DNA of 64,000 bases from CAZHAX01 sp964530325 (GCA_964530325.1 CAZHAX010000006.1:75466-139465); one strand, 5' to 3'; positions 51,414-60,479 are shown, counted from the first letter of the stretch. Notes: a model not told the origin generated them from the sequence alone. Translations and numbers: made by a program.

Positions 51414-52442
51414 TCAGGCGAGCACTTCGCGCGCCGCCTCTATCGCCTGATCGATTCCCCCGTCGTCGATCCAGTAGTGAGTCACGGCGCGATAGCGGCC
51501 GTGTATGTTGCCTAGCAGCAGCACTCCGCGCTGCGCCATCTCCTGCTCAATCTGGGCCGGCGTCCTTTCGTCGTCAGTCAGCGAGAAGAAGACGATGTTC
51601 GTGGACACCGGGGCTACGTCGACACCCGGTATCTCCCCCAGGGCGCTCGCCAGCCTCTTGGCTCGCACGTGATCTTCGCCCAGCCGGCCTGCTATCTGCT
51701 CCAAGGCTACGATTCCGGCCGCTGCCAGCACGCCTGCCTGGCGCATCCCGCCCCCGACCACCTTCCTCATGCGCCGGGCCCGGGCGATGAAGTCGGCTGT
51801 GCCGCACAATAGGGAGCCGACCGGCGCGCACAGACCCTTGGACAGGCAGAACATCACCGAGTCGACGTCGCGGGCCAGATCACGCGCCTCCACGCCGAGG
51901 GCTACGGCGGCGTTGAAGATGCGGGCTCCGTCAAGGTGAACGGGGATGCTTCTCCTGTGCGCCAGGCTGGCCACCTCTGCGGTGTACGCAGCAGTCAGCG
52001 GCGTGCCGCCACAGGTGTTGTGGGTGTTCTCCAGACAGACGAGCCGCGTGTGGGGCAGGTGGACGTTCTCCGGCCGTATCGCCCGCTCGATGTCCTCCAG
52101 CAGGAGAGTGCCGTCGGGCTGGTTGTGCACCGGCCTGGGCACAATGCCGCCCAGCGCCGCCATGCCGCCCTGTTCGTAGAGGATCGTGTGACTGGCGTCG
52201 CCGGCGATCGCCTCGTCTCCCCGGCCGCAGTGGGCGAGCAGGGCCACCAGGTTGCCCATCGTCCCGCTGACGACCAGCAGCGCCGCTTCCTTGCCCAGCC
52301 GCTCCGCGGCCATATCCTGCAGACGGTTGACCGTGGGGTCCTCCCCGTAGACGTCGTCGCCCACCTCCGCGTCGCGCATCGCCTGGCGCATCGCGGGAGT
52401 CGGCTGCGTGACCGTGTCGCTTCTCAGGTCGACGACCTTCAT
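51414..52442 (-). CDS. ltaE: Low-specificity L-threonine aldolase
   Basis: A 342-aa PLP enzyme: VDLRSDTVTQPTPAMRQAM, VYGEDPTVNRLQ, SGTMGNLVAL, CLENTHNTCGGTPL, PVHLDGARIFNAAVALG and the PLP lysine in VMFCLSKGLCAPVGS. It cleaves threonine/allo-threonine to glycine and acetaldehyde. ATG 52442 follows GAGGTGAAGGG and starts right at the family N-terminus; an in-frame upstream ATG at 52475 is less likely. It is on the same strand as, and 16 bases after, the membrane-protein pair. Confidence 0.94.
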   Translation of the reverse strand: MKVVDLRSDTVTQPTPAMRQAMRDAEVGDDVYGEDPTVNRLQDMAAERLGKEAALLVVSGTMGNLVALLAHCGRGDEAIAGDASHTILYEQGGMAALGGIVPRPVHNQPDGTLLLEDIERAIRPENVHLPHTRLVCLENTHNTCGGTPLTAAYTAEVASLAHRRSIPVHLDGARIFNAAVALGVEARDLARDVDSVMFCLSKGLCAPVGSLLCGTADFIARARRMRKVVGGGMRQAGVLAAAGIVALEQIAGRLGEDHVRAKRLASALGEIPGVDVAPVSTNIVFFSLTDDERTPAQIEQEMAQRGVLLLGNIHGRYRAVTHYWIDDGGIDQAIEAAREVLA

Positions 52443-52458
52443 CCCTTCACCTCGCGCT

Positions 52459-53310
52459 TCACTCGCCCGATTCACGCGGCTCGAGCAGGATTCTCCACGA
52501 GCTCACCAGCTCGTCGCCCGGCTCGGACGAACAGGGCTCGATGTTGAGCCCATCGACTAACGCGACACCCAGCTCTCCCACCCCAAGCGAGTAGGTCTCT
52601 CCCGCTTCGGCACCGAAATCCGCGTAGCCTGCTCCCCTGTCCGGCTTGAGACCGGTCACAGCTCGTTGAGCGCCGCCCGGCCAGACCAGCCAGACGACGA
52701 CGCCGCTCACGCCCTGGCCAAGGCCGTCGGTGACGATTACCTCAACGCGAGCCGATTCCGGAGAAGTGCAGATCTCTTCCTGCGACGCCAGCTGGTAGCG
52801 CGGCGGCGGGTGAGGGGTGGGCGTGGGCGTGCTCGGAACCTGGGTCGCAGTGGGAGTGGCGGGCCGCGGCGTGGTGGTGTCCCCGGCCGACGTTGGCGCG
52901 CCGCTGGTGGGAGAGGGCGTAGGCCGCGAAGTGAGCGTGGCCTCCTGCAGGTAGACGAGCATCGCCGGCGTGTAGATGTCCATCGCGTCCGCCAAGGCCA
53001 CCAGCTGTCTCATCTCGTCTGCCGGACGGCCAGCCGCGCTGTACCCCTCGATCAGGTTGGTGATCTCCATCGCCACCTCCGCCTCCTCCAGGCCATCCAG
53101 TCTGGCCTGGGCTCGCTGCAGGTCGGGATCGTTCACATACGAAAGCGCGAGCAGACGGAGCCAATCCTGGCGGTAAGGCGCCTGCATGTAGGACGGGTCT
53201 ACGTTGACAGGCTGCAGAGGGTCAATTACCCAGGTGTAGACGAGCCCTACCAGCAGGCCGGCAGCCAGGCCAGCCACCGCCGCCACCCAGGGAATCGCAA
53301 GACGGCTCAC
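52459..53310 (-). CDS. Membrane-anchored hypothetical protein (longer paralog)
   Basis: A 283-aa protein of unknown function. An N-terminal anchor (VAAVAGLAAGLLVGLVYTWVI) is followed by a helical domain (~30-120; DPSYMQAPYRQDWLRLLALSYVNDPDLQRAQARLDGL), a Thr/Pro-rich linker (~128-170) and a beta-rich C-terminal domain (~180-283) with Cys at both ends. The helical part resembles that of the overlapping upstream gene (DPSALHPDYRDEYVLMIAAAYEVEQDIELVKERLLLL), so the two are paralogs. The outside-facing domain is inferred. Start overlaps the upstream stop by 4 bases. Confidence 0.65.
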   Translation of the reverse strand: MSRLAIPWVAAVAGLAAGLLVGLVYTWVIDPLQPVNVDPSYMQAPYRQDWLRLLALSYVNDPDLQRAQARLDGLEEAEVAMEITNLIEGYSAAGRPADEMRQLVALADAMDIYTPAMLVYLQEATLTSRPTPSPTSGAPTSAGDTTTPRPATPTATQVPSTPTPTPHPPPRYQLASQEEICTSPESARVEVIVTDGLGQGVSGVVVWLVWPGGAQRAVTGLKPDRGAGYADFGAEAGETYSLGVGELGVALVDGLNIEPCSSEPGDELVSSWRILLEPRESGE

Positions 53311-53687
53311 GAGCCATCCTCCAGGTAGGGCACAAGCAGCGGCGTTGTCTCGCCGAGCACCCAGGCCAGACGGGCCAGGCGGGCCACCTCCTCTTCGTCG
53401 TTGCCTGCCTGGGCACGCCGTTCTGCCAGCTCGAGCAGCGGGTCAGCCACGCTCTCCGGGTTCAGCAACAGCAGCCGCTCCTTCACCAGTTCGATATCCT
53501 GCTCCACCTCGTAGGCGGCGGCGATCATGAGGACGTATTCGTCGCGGTAGTCGGGGTGAAGCGCGGAGGGGTCGGAGTTGGCAAGCTGCGCGGGCGCTAG
53601 CCACCAGCCAATGGCGAGGGCCACCGCCAGCCCGGCGGCTGCACCTGCAGCTAGGTGTGGGATCGAAGGCCGCGCCTGCTCGTTCAC
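53307..53687 (-). CDS. Membrane-anchored hypothetical protein (short paralog)
   Basis: A 126-aa protein: one N-terminal anchor (HLAAGAAAGLAVALAIGWWLA) and a helical domain (~38-125) matching the helical domain of the following gene. It lacks the linker and C-terminal domain. The 4-base overlap (ATGA type) shows the two are expressed together. No known family recognised. Confidence 0.62.
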   Translation of the reverse strand: MNEQARPSIPHLAAGAAAGLAVALAIGWWLAPAQLANSDPSALHPDYRDEYVLMIAAAYEVEQDIELVKERLLLLNPESVADPLLELAERRAQAGNDEEEVARLARLAWVLGETTPLLVPYLEDGS

Positions 53688-53780
53688 CCCGGCTCCCTAG
53701 AAAAAGACGCGGCGTACTCGGCGGGCCTGATCTGCCCTGTGACGCCGCATCGGCTGTTCGCCTGCCTACAATCTGGCCAG

Positions 53781-53863
53781 TGCCGGAGGTGGGAATCGAA
53801 CCCACATGGGCTAGGCCCACACGATTTTGAGTCGCGCGCGTCTGCCAGTTCCGCCACTCCGGC
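53781..53863 (-). tRNA. tRNA-Leu (anticodon CAA)
   Basis: 83 nt on the minus strand. Acceptor GCCGGAG pairs with CTCCGGC, discriminator A (53781); anticodon loop CTCAAAA gives CAA; long variable arm (TGGGCCTAGCCCA); T loop GGTTCGATTCC. CCA is not encoded. It is the second leucine tRNA of the window. Confidence 0.96.
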
Positions 53864-53871
53864 TCGTTCGG

Positions 53872-53900
53872 AGTATACCAAACAACGAGCCATTGGTCAA
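53872..53900 (-). promoter_or_regulatory. tRNA-Leu(CAA) promoter
   Basis: Minus strand TTGACC (53900-53895), 17-bp spacer, TATACT (53877-53872), 9 bases from the tRNA 5' end. Confidence 0.75.
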
Positions 53901-53999
53901 TCACTCCTGCGCTTCCTTCGGCATTGCGGCGGGCGGCGAGGAGCGGGCCAACAATCGGGGGTGAGAGCGCGGGCGGGCTGCTCTCGCAGCCTGCGAGGA

Positions 54000-54027
54000 T
54001 TGACTTCCTGCAGCGATTTGGGATAAT
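54000..54027 (+). promoter_or_regulatory. mgtE promoter
   Basis: TTGACT (54000-54005), 16-bp spacer, GATAAT (54022-54027). Leader to ATG 54053 is about 20 bases, so no riboswitch fits in it. Confidence 0.55.
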
Positions 54028-54052
54028 AGCTCCGGCCAAGAAGGGACGCATC

Positions 54053-55402
54053 ATGGCGCCGATAGATATCGAGAAGGTCCTGGACAGGGTCCGCCAGGCG
54101 CTGGCCGAGAGCGACTGGAATCGGGCAGTCGATCTGGTGGAGGCGCTTCGCCCACCGGACCAGGCTGACCTGTTCGCGGATCTCCCGCCGACCGACCAGG
54201 ACGAGCTGCTGCCGCGCCTCGAACTGGAGGACTCCGCAGATATCCTCGAGGAGCTGGAGGAGGAGGAGGCTGCGGAGGTCGCCGGGCGTCTGGGCACGAA
54301 CGATCTGGCCCGCATCCTGGACGAGATGGAGCCGGACGAAGCGGCAGACCTGCTGGGCGATATCGACCCCCGTCGGGCCAAGGAGGCCCTCGCCGCCATG
54401 GGAGAGGCCGAGGAGATCCGGCCCCTCCTCGAGCACGAAGACGAGACCGCCGGCGGCCTGATGACGTCGGCCAAGATGACGCTCCACGAGAGTATGACTG
54501 TGGACCAGGCGATCGCCCATTTGCGCGTCATCGGGCCGGAGGCCGAGGCGGTCTACTACCTGTTCGTGTTGGATGACGAGGTCCGGCTTGTGGGGGTCGT
54601 CTCGCTGCGGCAACTGATCTCCGCCCCTTCCGACCGGCGCATCAAGGACATCATGGAGACCGACGTTGTGCGCGTGCAGGCGAGCGCGGACCAGGAGGAG
54701 GCGGCCCGCCTGATGTCCCGCTACGACCTGCTGGCACTTCCTGTCGTGGACCAGGAGAACCACCTGCTGGGCCTGATCACCCACGACGACCTGGTCGACG
54801 TGCTGGAGGAGGAGGCGACCGAGGATATCTACCGGCTCGGCGGCGTGCTCAAAGAGCACCCGCCGGACATCGGCGTCCCGTCCGCGCTGCGCTCGCGCCT
54901 GCCCTGGCTGGCTCTCAACCTGGCCACGGCGCTGATCTCGGCTACGGTGCTCAAGAGCTTTCAGAGCGTCATCGCCCAGGTAGCGATCCTGGCCATGTTC
55001 TTCCCCGTCGTCGCCGGCGTCAGCGGCAGCGCCGGGACTCAGGCGCTCACCGTGGTCGTCCGCGGCCTGTCGTTGGGCGAGCTGTCCCTCAGGGACGGGC
55101 TGCGCGCGCTGGGGCGCGAGGTCTCGATCGGCCTGGCCAACGGCCTTGTCGTCGGCTCGCTGGTGTCTATCGTGGCCACGCTGCTGGGCGGGCCGCCCGC
55201 GCTGGGGCTGGTGGCCGGGCTGGCCACGTTGCTCAACATGGTTGCCGCCGGCATTGCCGGCGCGGCTGTGCCCATGGTCATGGAGGCGCTGAAGGTAGAC
55301 CCCGCCCTGGCCTCGCCCATCCTGGTGAGCACGATCACCGATGCCTGCGGCTACACCTTCTATCTCGGTCTGGCCACGCTGCTGCTGGCGAGGCTGGTAT
55401 GA
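54053..55402 (+). CDS. mgtE: Magnesium transporter MgtE
   Basis: A 449-aa MgtE. The N-terminal superhelical domain is acidic with Glu/Asp repeats (EELEEEEAAEVAGRL, DEMEPDEAADLL). Two CBS domains follow (~130-255; MTSAKMTLHESMTVDQAIAHL, IMETDVVRVQASADQEEAARLM). The C-terminal part has five helices with the pore segment FFPVVAGVSGSAGTQAL. It is a gated Mg2+ channel. ATG 54053 is preferred over upstream starts because AAGAAGGGA precedes it. Its stop overlaps the RNase D-like start by 4 bases. Confidence 0.95.
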   Translation: MAPIDIEKVLDRVRQALAESDWNRAVDLVEALRPPDQADLFADLPPTDQDELLPRLELEDSADILEELEEEEAAEVAGRLGTNDLARILDEMEPDEAADLLGDIDPRRAKEALAAMGEAEEIRPLLEHEDETAGGLMTSAKMTLHESMTVDQAIAHLRVIGPEAEAVYYLFVLDDEVRLVGVVSLRQLISAPSDRRIKDIMETDVVRVQASADQEEAARLMSRYDLLALPVVDQENHLLGLITHDDLVDVLEEEATEDIYRLGGVLKEHPPDIGVPSALRSRLPWLALNLATALISATVLKSFQSVIAQVAILAMFFPVVAGVSGSAGTQALTVVVRGLSLGELSLRDGLRALGREVSIGLANGLVVGSLVSIVATLLGGPPALGLVAGLATLLNMVAAGIAGAAVPMVMEALKVDPALASPILVSTITDACGYTFYLGLATLLLARLV

Positions 55403-56571
55403 GCCGCGCGTCAGGCCCGCGCGCCAAGGGGGAGGCAAGCTCTCCCAAGTACATAGAATCGGCCTCCGGCCTCGCCGCCCTGATCAGGGATCTCTCCGCC
55501 GAGCCGGCCATCGCCATCGACACCGAGTCCAACTCCCTCTACGCTTACAGGGAGCAGGTTTGCCTGGTCCAGATATCGATCCCCGGCCAGGATTTCATCG
55601 TCGACCCTCTCGCCGGGCTCGATATCTCGGCGCTGGGCGACGTGCTGGCCGACGCGGGGAAGGTAAAGGTCTTCCACGCTGCTGAGTATGACATCATGTG
55701 CCTGAGGCGTGACTTCGGCTTCCGCTTCGCCAGCCTGTTCGATACTATGTGGGCGGCTCGGATCCTGGGTTGGCGGCACGTCGGGCTGGCCAGCATCCTT
55801 CGCGAGAGATTCGACGTGCAGACGAGCAAGCGCTACCAGCGCTACAACTGGGGCAGGCGGCCGCTGGATGGGGAGGCCCTCGCCTATGCCCGCTTGGACA
55901 CTCACTACCTCCTGCCGCTGCGGGCTATGCAGACGGCGGAGCTGGTGAGCAAAGGGAGACTCGAGGAAGCGCGAGAGGCGTTCGCCGAGGTCGCTGCCAC
56001 GCCTGCAGCCAACAACGACTTCGACCCGGACGGTTTCTGGCGTATCAAAGGGGCCCACGATATGAGCCCGCGCCAGCTGGCCGTGCTCGGCGAGCTCTAC
56101 CTGTGGCGTGACCAGGAAGCGGCCCGCCTGAACCGGCCTCATTTCAAGGTGGTCAGCGACATGGTCCTATCCTCCTTGGCCCATGCCCATCCCCGCTCTC
56201 AGGAAGAGCTCGCCCACGTGCCAGGCGTTCCCGCCCGGAATGCCCAGCGCTACGGCCGTTCGCTCCTGGAGGCGATCAGCCGGGGCGATAGGGCGAAACC
56301 GCCTCGTCCTACCTATTCGCCGCGTCCGGCGGACGAGGTCGTCGAAAGGTACGAGGCGCTTCGTTGCTGGAGAAAGAAGGCTGCGGCAAGCAGGCGCGTC
56401 GAGGTCGACGTGGTGCTGGGAAACGCAGTCCTGTGGGAGCTGGCCAGGGAGAACCCGCGGTCGATCCGCGAGCTGGAAGGGATCGAAGGGCTGGGCCAGT
56501 GGAAGCGGGGCACGTACGCCGAGGCGATCCTGCGGACACTGCGGGCCGCCGAGAAGCGCCCGCCCCGCTAG
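55399..56571 (+). CDS. rnd: RNase D-like 3'-5' exonuclease with HRDC domain
   Basis: A 390-aa DEDD exonuclease. Exo I: AIDTESNSLYAY (Asp/Glu); Exo II: FHAAEYDIMCLRRDF; Exo III: ARLDTHYLLPL. The C-terminal part has two HRDC-like regions (AARLNRPHFKVVSDMVLSSLA and LWELARENPRSIRELEGIEGLGQWK). RNase D trims tRNA and other stable RNAs. ATG 55399 overlaps the mgtE stop (ATGA), so it is coupled to it. Its 3' end overlaps the convergent CDF gene by 4 bases. Confidence 0.92.
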   Translation: MSRASGPRAKGEASSPKYIESASGLAALIRDLSAEPAIAIDTESNSLYAYREQVCLVQISIPGQDFIVDPLAGLDISALGDVLADAGKVKVFHAAEYDIMCLRRDFGFRFASLFDTMWAARILGWRHVGLASILRERFDVQTSKRYQRYNWGRRPLDGEALAYARLDTHYLLPLRAMQTAELVSKGRLEEAREAFAEVAATPAANNDFDPDGFWRIKGAHDMSPRQLAVLGELYLWRDQEAARLNRPHFKVVSDMVLSSLAHAHPRSQEELAHVPGVPARNAQRYGRSLLEAISRGDRAKPPRPTYSPRPADEVVERYEALRCWRKKAAASRRVEVDVVLGNAVLWELARENPRSIRELEGIEGLGQWKRGTYAEAILRTLRAAEKRPPR

Positions 56572-57464
56572 TGGCCCGGCTCGACGTGGACGAAGGCCAG
56601 ATCGACGGCAGGCAGCGCCTCCACCTCGGCCTGCACCTGATCGGCTATCGCGTGCGCCTGGCGAAGCGGAATCTCCGGGTCGACGTCAATGTGCATGTCC
56701 ACCCGGAGCTTGGGACCCACGTGGTCGGCCACCACCTGGTGGACGGCGAGCACGCCCGCAACGGCGGAGGCGGCCTCTGCGATCTGCGCCGCCAGATCGG
56801 CCGAGGCCCCGCGGCCGGTGAGGTAGCCCAGGTTCTCGTACCCCACCGCCCAGGCTGCCCGGAAGACGAAGAGCGAGACGGCGATCGCCGCTGCCGGGTC
56901 CAGAAGCGGATGTAGAAGGCGCGATCCCCAGACCCCGAGAAGCGCCGTCAGCGACGTCAGAACGTCAGCCAGGTTGTCACGGGCGGTGGCCTGGATTGCC
57001 GGACTGGCGGCCTCCGAACCGATGCGCCTGACCATCAGGTACATGATGAACTTGGCTGCGGCGCTGGCTATGAGCACCGCCGTCGGCCAGCCGGGCTCGA
57101 TAGCGCCGGTGCCGGTGACGAAGCGCCTCACTCCTTGCCATATCGCTGTCAGGCCGGCGCCCGCCATGGCCAAGGCGACGAGAAGGCCCACTATCGGCTC
57201 GAAGCGGCTATGTCCCTGGGGATGGCTTTCGTCGGGCGGCCGCTGGGCGATTTGCAGCCCTGCGGCCAGCAGGGCGCTGTAGAGCGTATCCGAGAGCGAG
57301 TTCAACGCATCGGACAGCACAGCGCTGCTGCCGGAGATCCAGGCGGCTCCGCCCTTCGCCCCTGCCAGCAGAGTATTCCCCGCCAGCGCGATGAGGATCG
57401 CCCGTCCATACAACTCCCGGCGGTGCGGGTCGGGTTGCTCCTGCCGTACGCGGTCGAGCGACAT
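56568..57464 (-). CDS. Cation diffusion facilitator (CDF) transporter, Mn-type motifs
   Basis: A 298-aa CDF protein with six helices and a C-terminal metal-binding domain (QVVADHVGPKLRVDMHIDVDPE, DLAFVHVEPGH). The TM2 motif is ALNSLSD (N-x3-D) and TM5 is RDNLADVLTS (D-x3-D). Zinc CDFs usually carry His at one of these places; N/D-x3-D with D-x3-D is the manganese pattern as I recall it. Mn2+ (or Fe2+) efflux is thus inferred. It is transcribed towards rnd and away from maf. Confidence 0.87.
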   Translation of the reverse strand: MSLDRVRQEQPDPHRRELYGRAILIALAGNTLLAGAKGGAAWISGSSAVLSDALNSLSDTLYSALLAAGLQIAQRPPDESHPQGHSRFEPIVGLLVALAMAGAGLTAIWQGVRRFVTGTGAIEPGWPTAVLIASAAAKFIMYLMVRRIGSEAASPAIQATARDNLADVLTSLTALLGVWGSRLLHPLLDPAAAIAVSLFVFRAAWAVGYENLGYLTGRGASADLAAQIAEAASAVAGVLAVHQVVADHVGPKLRVDMHIDVDPEIPLRQAHAIADQVQAEVEALPAVDLAFVHVEPGH

Positions 57465-57524
57465 CGTCGTTCGTCTCCTGGTTCAGCCGGTGGCCGTTCG
57501 ATATCATAGCACGCGGCACCTATC

Positions 57525-57552
57525 TTTACAACCAGGCTGGAGATGCTACAAT
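57525..57552 (+). promoter_or_regulatory. maf promoter
   Basis: TTTACA (57525-57530), 16-bp spacer, TACAAT (57547-57552). The predicted start near 57559 is only about 4 bases before ATG 57563, so the mRNA may be leaderless. Confidence 0.55.
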
Positions 57553-57562
57553 ACCGGGCGGA

Positions 57563-58258
57563 ATGGGCGAACTGCGCCTCGTACTGGCCTCTGGCTCACC
57601 CCGCAGGCGCGAGCTGCTTGGGCTGCTGGGGCTACCCTACGACGTCGCGCTGCCGGAGGTGGTCGAGGACCGCGATCCCCGCGACACCCCGGTCGAGCTC
57701 GTTTCCCGGTTGAGCCGCCTGAAGGCCCGCCAGATCGCCATCCAGTGCGCCAGGCCGGGCAGCGATGGCAGAGCGCCCGTGGTCGTCGCCTGCGACACCA
57801 TCGTCGTTCTTGACGGGCGTGTCCTCGGCAAACCGGCGGATACGCGCGAGGCTGAAGAGATGCTGCGGCTGCTCCGTTCGCGCCCACATACGGTCTACAC
57901 TGCCTTCACGCTTGCTGACCCGGCAGATGGAGCTTCCTTCACAGACGTGGCCGAGACGACCGTGATGATGCGTGGTTACACAGACAAGGAGATCGCCGCC
58001 TACGTGGCCAGCGGCGACCCCCTGGACAAGGCGGGAGCGTACGCCATTCAGCATCCGCAGTTCAGCCCTGTGGCCCACTGGGAGGGCTGCTACGCGAACG
58101 TCGTCGGCTTGCCGCTGTGCCACGTGGCCAGCAGTCTCGCTGCCTGGGATCGCGGCCCGGCCGAAGGCGTTCCGGAAGCCTGCCAGGCCCACTTCGGACA
58201 GAGATGCGACGTGTACCCGAGCGTACTGGCGGAGCAGCCCGGCGCCAGGCGGGGCTGA
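57563..58258 (+). CDS. maf: Maf family nucleoside triphosphate pyrophosphatase
   Basis: A 231-aa Maf protein: LVLASGSPRRRELLGLLG, VVVACDTIVVLDGRVLGKPADTREAEEML, and the KAGAYAIQHPQ block are diagnostic; the catalytic Asp is in CDTIV. It hydrolyses modified or canonical NTPs (dTTP/UTP type) and can affect division. ATG 57563 lies only about 4 bases after the likely transcription start, with no ribosome site. The PBP gene starts 7 bases after its stop. Confidence 0.94.
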   Translation: MGELRLVLASGSPRRRELLGLLGLPYDVALPEVVEDRDPRDTPVELVSRLSRLKARQIAIQCARPGSDGRAPVVVACDTIVVLDGRVLGKPADTREAEEMLRLLRSRPHTVYTAFTLADPADGASFTDVAETTVMMRGYTDKEIAAYVASGDPLDKAGAYAIQHPQFSPVAHWEGCYANVVGLPLCHVASSLAAWDRGPAEGVPEACQAHFGQRCDVYPSVLAEQPGARRG

Positions 58259-58265
58259 GAGAAGC

Positions 58266-60479
58266 ATGGCCAGAAATGCCCGAAGCCGCATAGCCGCTGC
58301 CGCCGCAATACTCCTGGCGGGCTGTTCACCTACCGTTACTACGTCTCCTGCGACGGCGGTGCCCTCTCCCTCGCCGTCACCGACGGTCATCCTCCGCTCG
58401 CACGAGGAGACGGCGGCCGGCTTCCTGGATGCCTACGAGCAGGCCGACTATGACTCCATGTACACCTACCTGTCGCCGGCCAGCAGGGATGGGATCGACC
58501 CCGCCGCCTTCTCCCGCCGCTATCAGAACGCCCTGGCGGCGGCGACGGTGGTCGGTGTCATCGCTGAACCGCGCTCTGCCCTGCGTCAGGGCGAGCGGGC
58601 TCAGGTGGCCCTGCACCTTGTTCTGGAGACTGGCCTGGTGGGCGACCTGACGGCTGACGTAGTCATGACCTTGGGCCTGTACGACGGTGAATGGCTGGTC
58701 GAGTGGGACGAATCGCTCATCTGGCCGCAGCTGGCCGGGGGGCGGTACTTCCACATGGACTACACCATCCCGGCCAGGGCGAACATCTACGACAGCGCCG
58801 GGCTGGGGTTGGCGGTCGAGGGTGAGATCGTCACTGTAGGGGTGGTCCCCGGCCAGATAGAGGACGAGGAGGCGCTGCTGGACGCCCTGGAGACGGTGCT
58901 CCCTCTCACGCGAGAGGAGATACGGGACCGCTATTCGTCCGCGCCTGCGGAGTGGCGGGTGCCCATTGGGGACATCCCGGCCGCCGAAAGCATCGAGCAC
59001 AATGAGCTGCTGGCTGGACTTCCCGCCGTCTACCGGGAGACCAAGGAGGCGCGGACGTACCCGCGTGGCGGAGTGGCCCCCCACCTGGTGGGGCGGGTCG
59101 CTCCTCTGCCGGCCAGCCAGCTGGACGAGTACCGGGCGCTGGGCTACCGTGGCGATGAGTGGGTGGGTATCGCCGGGCTGGAGCTGTGGGGGGAGCAGTA
59201 CCTGGCCGGGCGTCACGGGGGTGTGCTATCGGTGGTGACGGCGGAGGGGGAGTGGGTGACGACGGTGGCCGAGCGGGCCGCCCTTCCCAGCCAGCCCATC
59301 GTCACCACGTTTGAGCGCGACTTCCAGGAGCAGGTCGAAGAGATCCTGGGGGGGCGCCAGGGAGCGATCGTGGTCCTGGACGTCAACGGCGGGGCGGTGC
59401 GAGCGCTGGCCAGCGGTCCCGGCTACGATCAGAACCTGTTCATCGGTCCAACGGCGGGGGCGGACAGCGCTCAGGTGCTGTCGGATCCGCGCACGCCCCT
59501 GTTCAACCGCGCCACACAGGGCACCTACCCGCTCGGCTCCGTCTTCAAGATCGTGACCATGGCCGCCGGAATGGAAGCGGCGGGAATGGACCCCCTGGAG
59601 ACGACCTTCTTCTGCACCGGCTACTGGGAGGGGCTGGGCTCCGCGTTCGGAAAGAGCTGCTGGAAGACGGCCGGGCACGGGACGATCAAGCTGCTCGACG
59701 GGCTGACTCAGTCGTGCGACGTCGTCTTCTACACCGTGGGCCAGGCGCTGCACGGGCTGGACCCGGAGGCGCTGCCCGCCTATGGGCTGGGCTTCGGGTT
59801 CGGGCAGGTGACCGGCCTGGAGGGCGTGGTCGAGTCGGCCGGGCTGATGCCGGGCCCGGCCTGGAAGCTGCAGGAGCTGAACGAGCCCTGGTGGGCGGGG
59901 GACACGGTCAACATCGCCATCGGCCAGGGCTACATGCTGGTCACCCCTCTCCAGGTGGCGCGGATGATGGCGGCGGTGGCGAACGGAGGGACCCTGTACC
60001 GGCCGTACGTCGTGCAGCGCATCGGCACGGCGACGCAGGGCCTGGGCACGCAGCCTCAGGTCGTCGGCCAGCTGCCGGTCACGCCGGAGCACCTGGAGGC
60101 GATCCAAGAGGCGCTGCTGGCAGTGACCGCCAGCCCGATGGGGACCGCCTACTATCGCTACATCGGGCTCGATATCCCGGTCGCCGGCAAGACGGGCACG
60201 GCGGAGGCGCCCGGGCCGGACCCTCTGCCCCACTCCTGGTTCGCTGCCTACGCCCCAGCCGGCGATCCGGAGATCGCCGTCGTGGTGATGGTGGAACACG
60301 TGGGGGAGGGCTCGACCTTCGCCGCGCCGCTCACCCGCCAGGTGATCGAGGCCTACTACGGGCTCGATCTCACTCCTCTGCCACCGGGCGTGGAGGAACC
60401 TGAGCCGGAAGAGGCCGAGGCGGAGGAGGCGGAGGAGGAAGGGAGCGGCGCGACTCCCACTCCTTCGCTGGAGCCCTAG
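58266..60479 (+). CDS. Class B penicillin-binding protein, lipoprotein type with MecA_N-like domain
   Basis: A 737-aa PBP. The N-terminal signal ends in a lipobox ILLAGC (not a transmembrane anchor), followed by an NTF2-like MecA_N region (~45-150, EETAAGFLDAYEQADYDSMYTYLS). The dimerisation region (~170-350) and transpeptidase domain follow: SxxK as SVFK (Ser ~425), then SCD (~483-485) where class B PBPs normally have SxN, and KTGTAE (~641). The Asn-to-Asp change in the second motif is unusual. It crosslinks peptidoglycan outside the membrane. ATG 58266 fits the lipobox; Glu-rich C-terminus. Confidence 0.92.
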   Translation: MARNARSRIAAAAAILLAGCSPTVTTSPATAVPSPSPSPTVILRSHEETAAGFLDAYEQADYDSMYTYLSPASRDGIDPAAFSRRYQNALAAATVVGVIAEPRSALRQGERAQVALHLVLETGLVGDLTADVVMTLGLYDGEWLVEWDESLIWPQLAGGRYFHMDYTIPARANIYDSAGLGLAVEGEIVTVGVVPGQIEDEEALLDALETVLPLTREEIRDRYSSAPAEWRVPIGDIPAAESIEHNELLAGLPAVYRETKEARTYPRGGVAPHLVGRVAPLPASQLDEYRALGYRGDEWVGIAGLELWGEQYLAGRHGGVLSVVTAEGEWVTTVAERAALPSQPIVTTFERDFQEQVEEILGGRQGAIVVLDVNGGAVRALASGPGYDQNLFIGPTAGADSAQVLSDPRTPLFNRATQGTYPLGSVFKIVTMAAGMEAAGMDPLETTFFCTGYWEGLGSAFGKSCWKTAGHGTIKLLDGLTQSCDVVFYTVGQALHGLDPEALPAYGLGFGFGQVTGLEGVVESAGLMPGPAWKLQELNEPWWAGDTVNIAIGQGYMLVTPLQVARMMAAVANGGTLYRPYVVQRIGTATQGLGTQPQVVGQLPVTPEHLEAIQEALLAVTASPMGTAYYRYIGLDIPVAGKTGTAEAPGPDPLPHSWFAAYAPAGDPEIAVVVMVEHVGEGSTFAAPLTRQVIEAYYGLDLTPLPPGVEEPEPEEAEAEEAEEEGSGATPTPSLEP

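Noticed and set aside
54028..54052. Mg2+-sensing riboswitch (ykoK/M-box) before mgtE.
   Set aside because: The predicted leader is only about 20 bases, too short for any such element.
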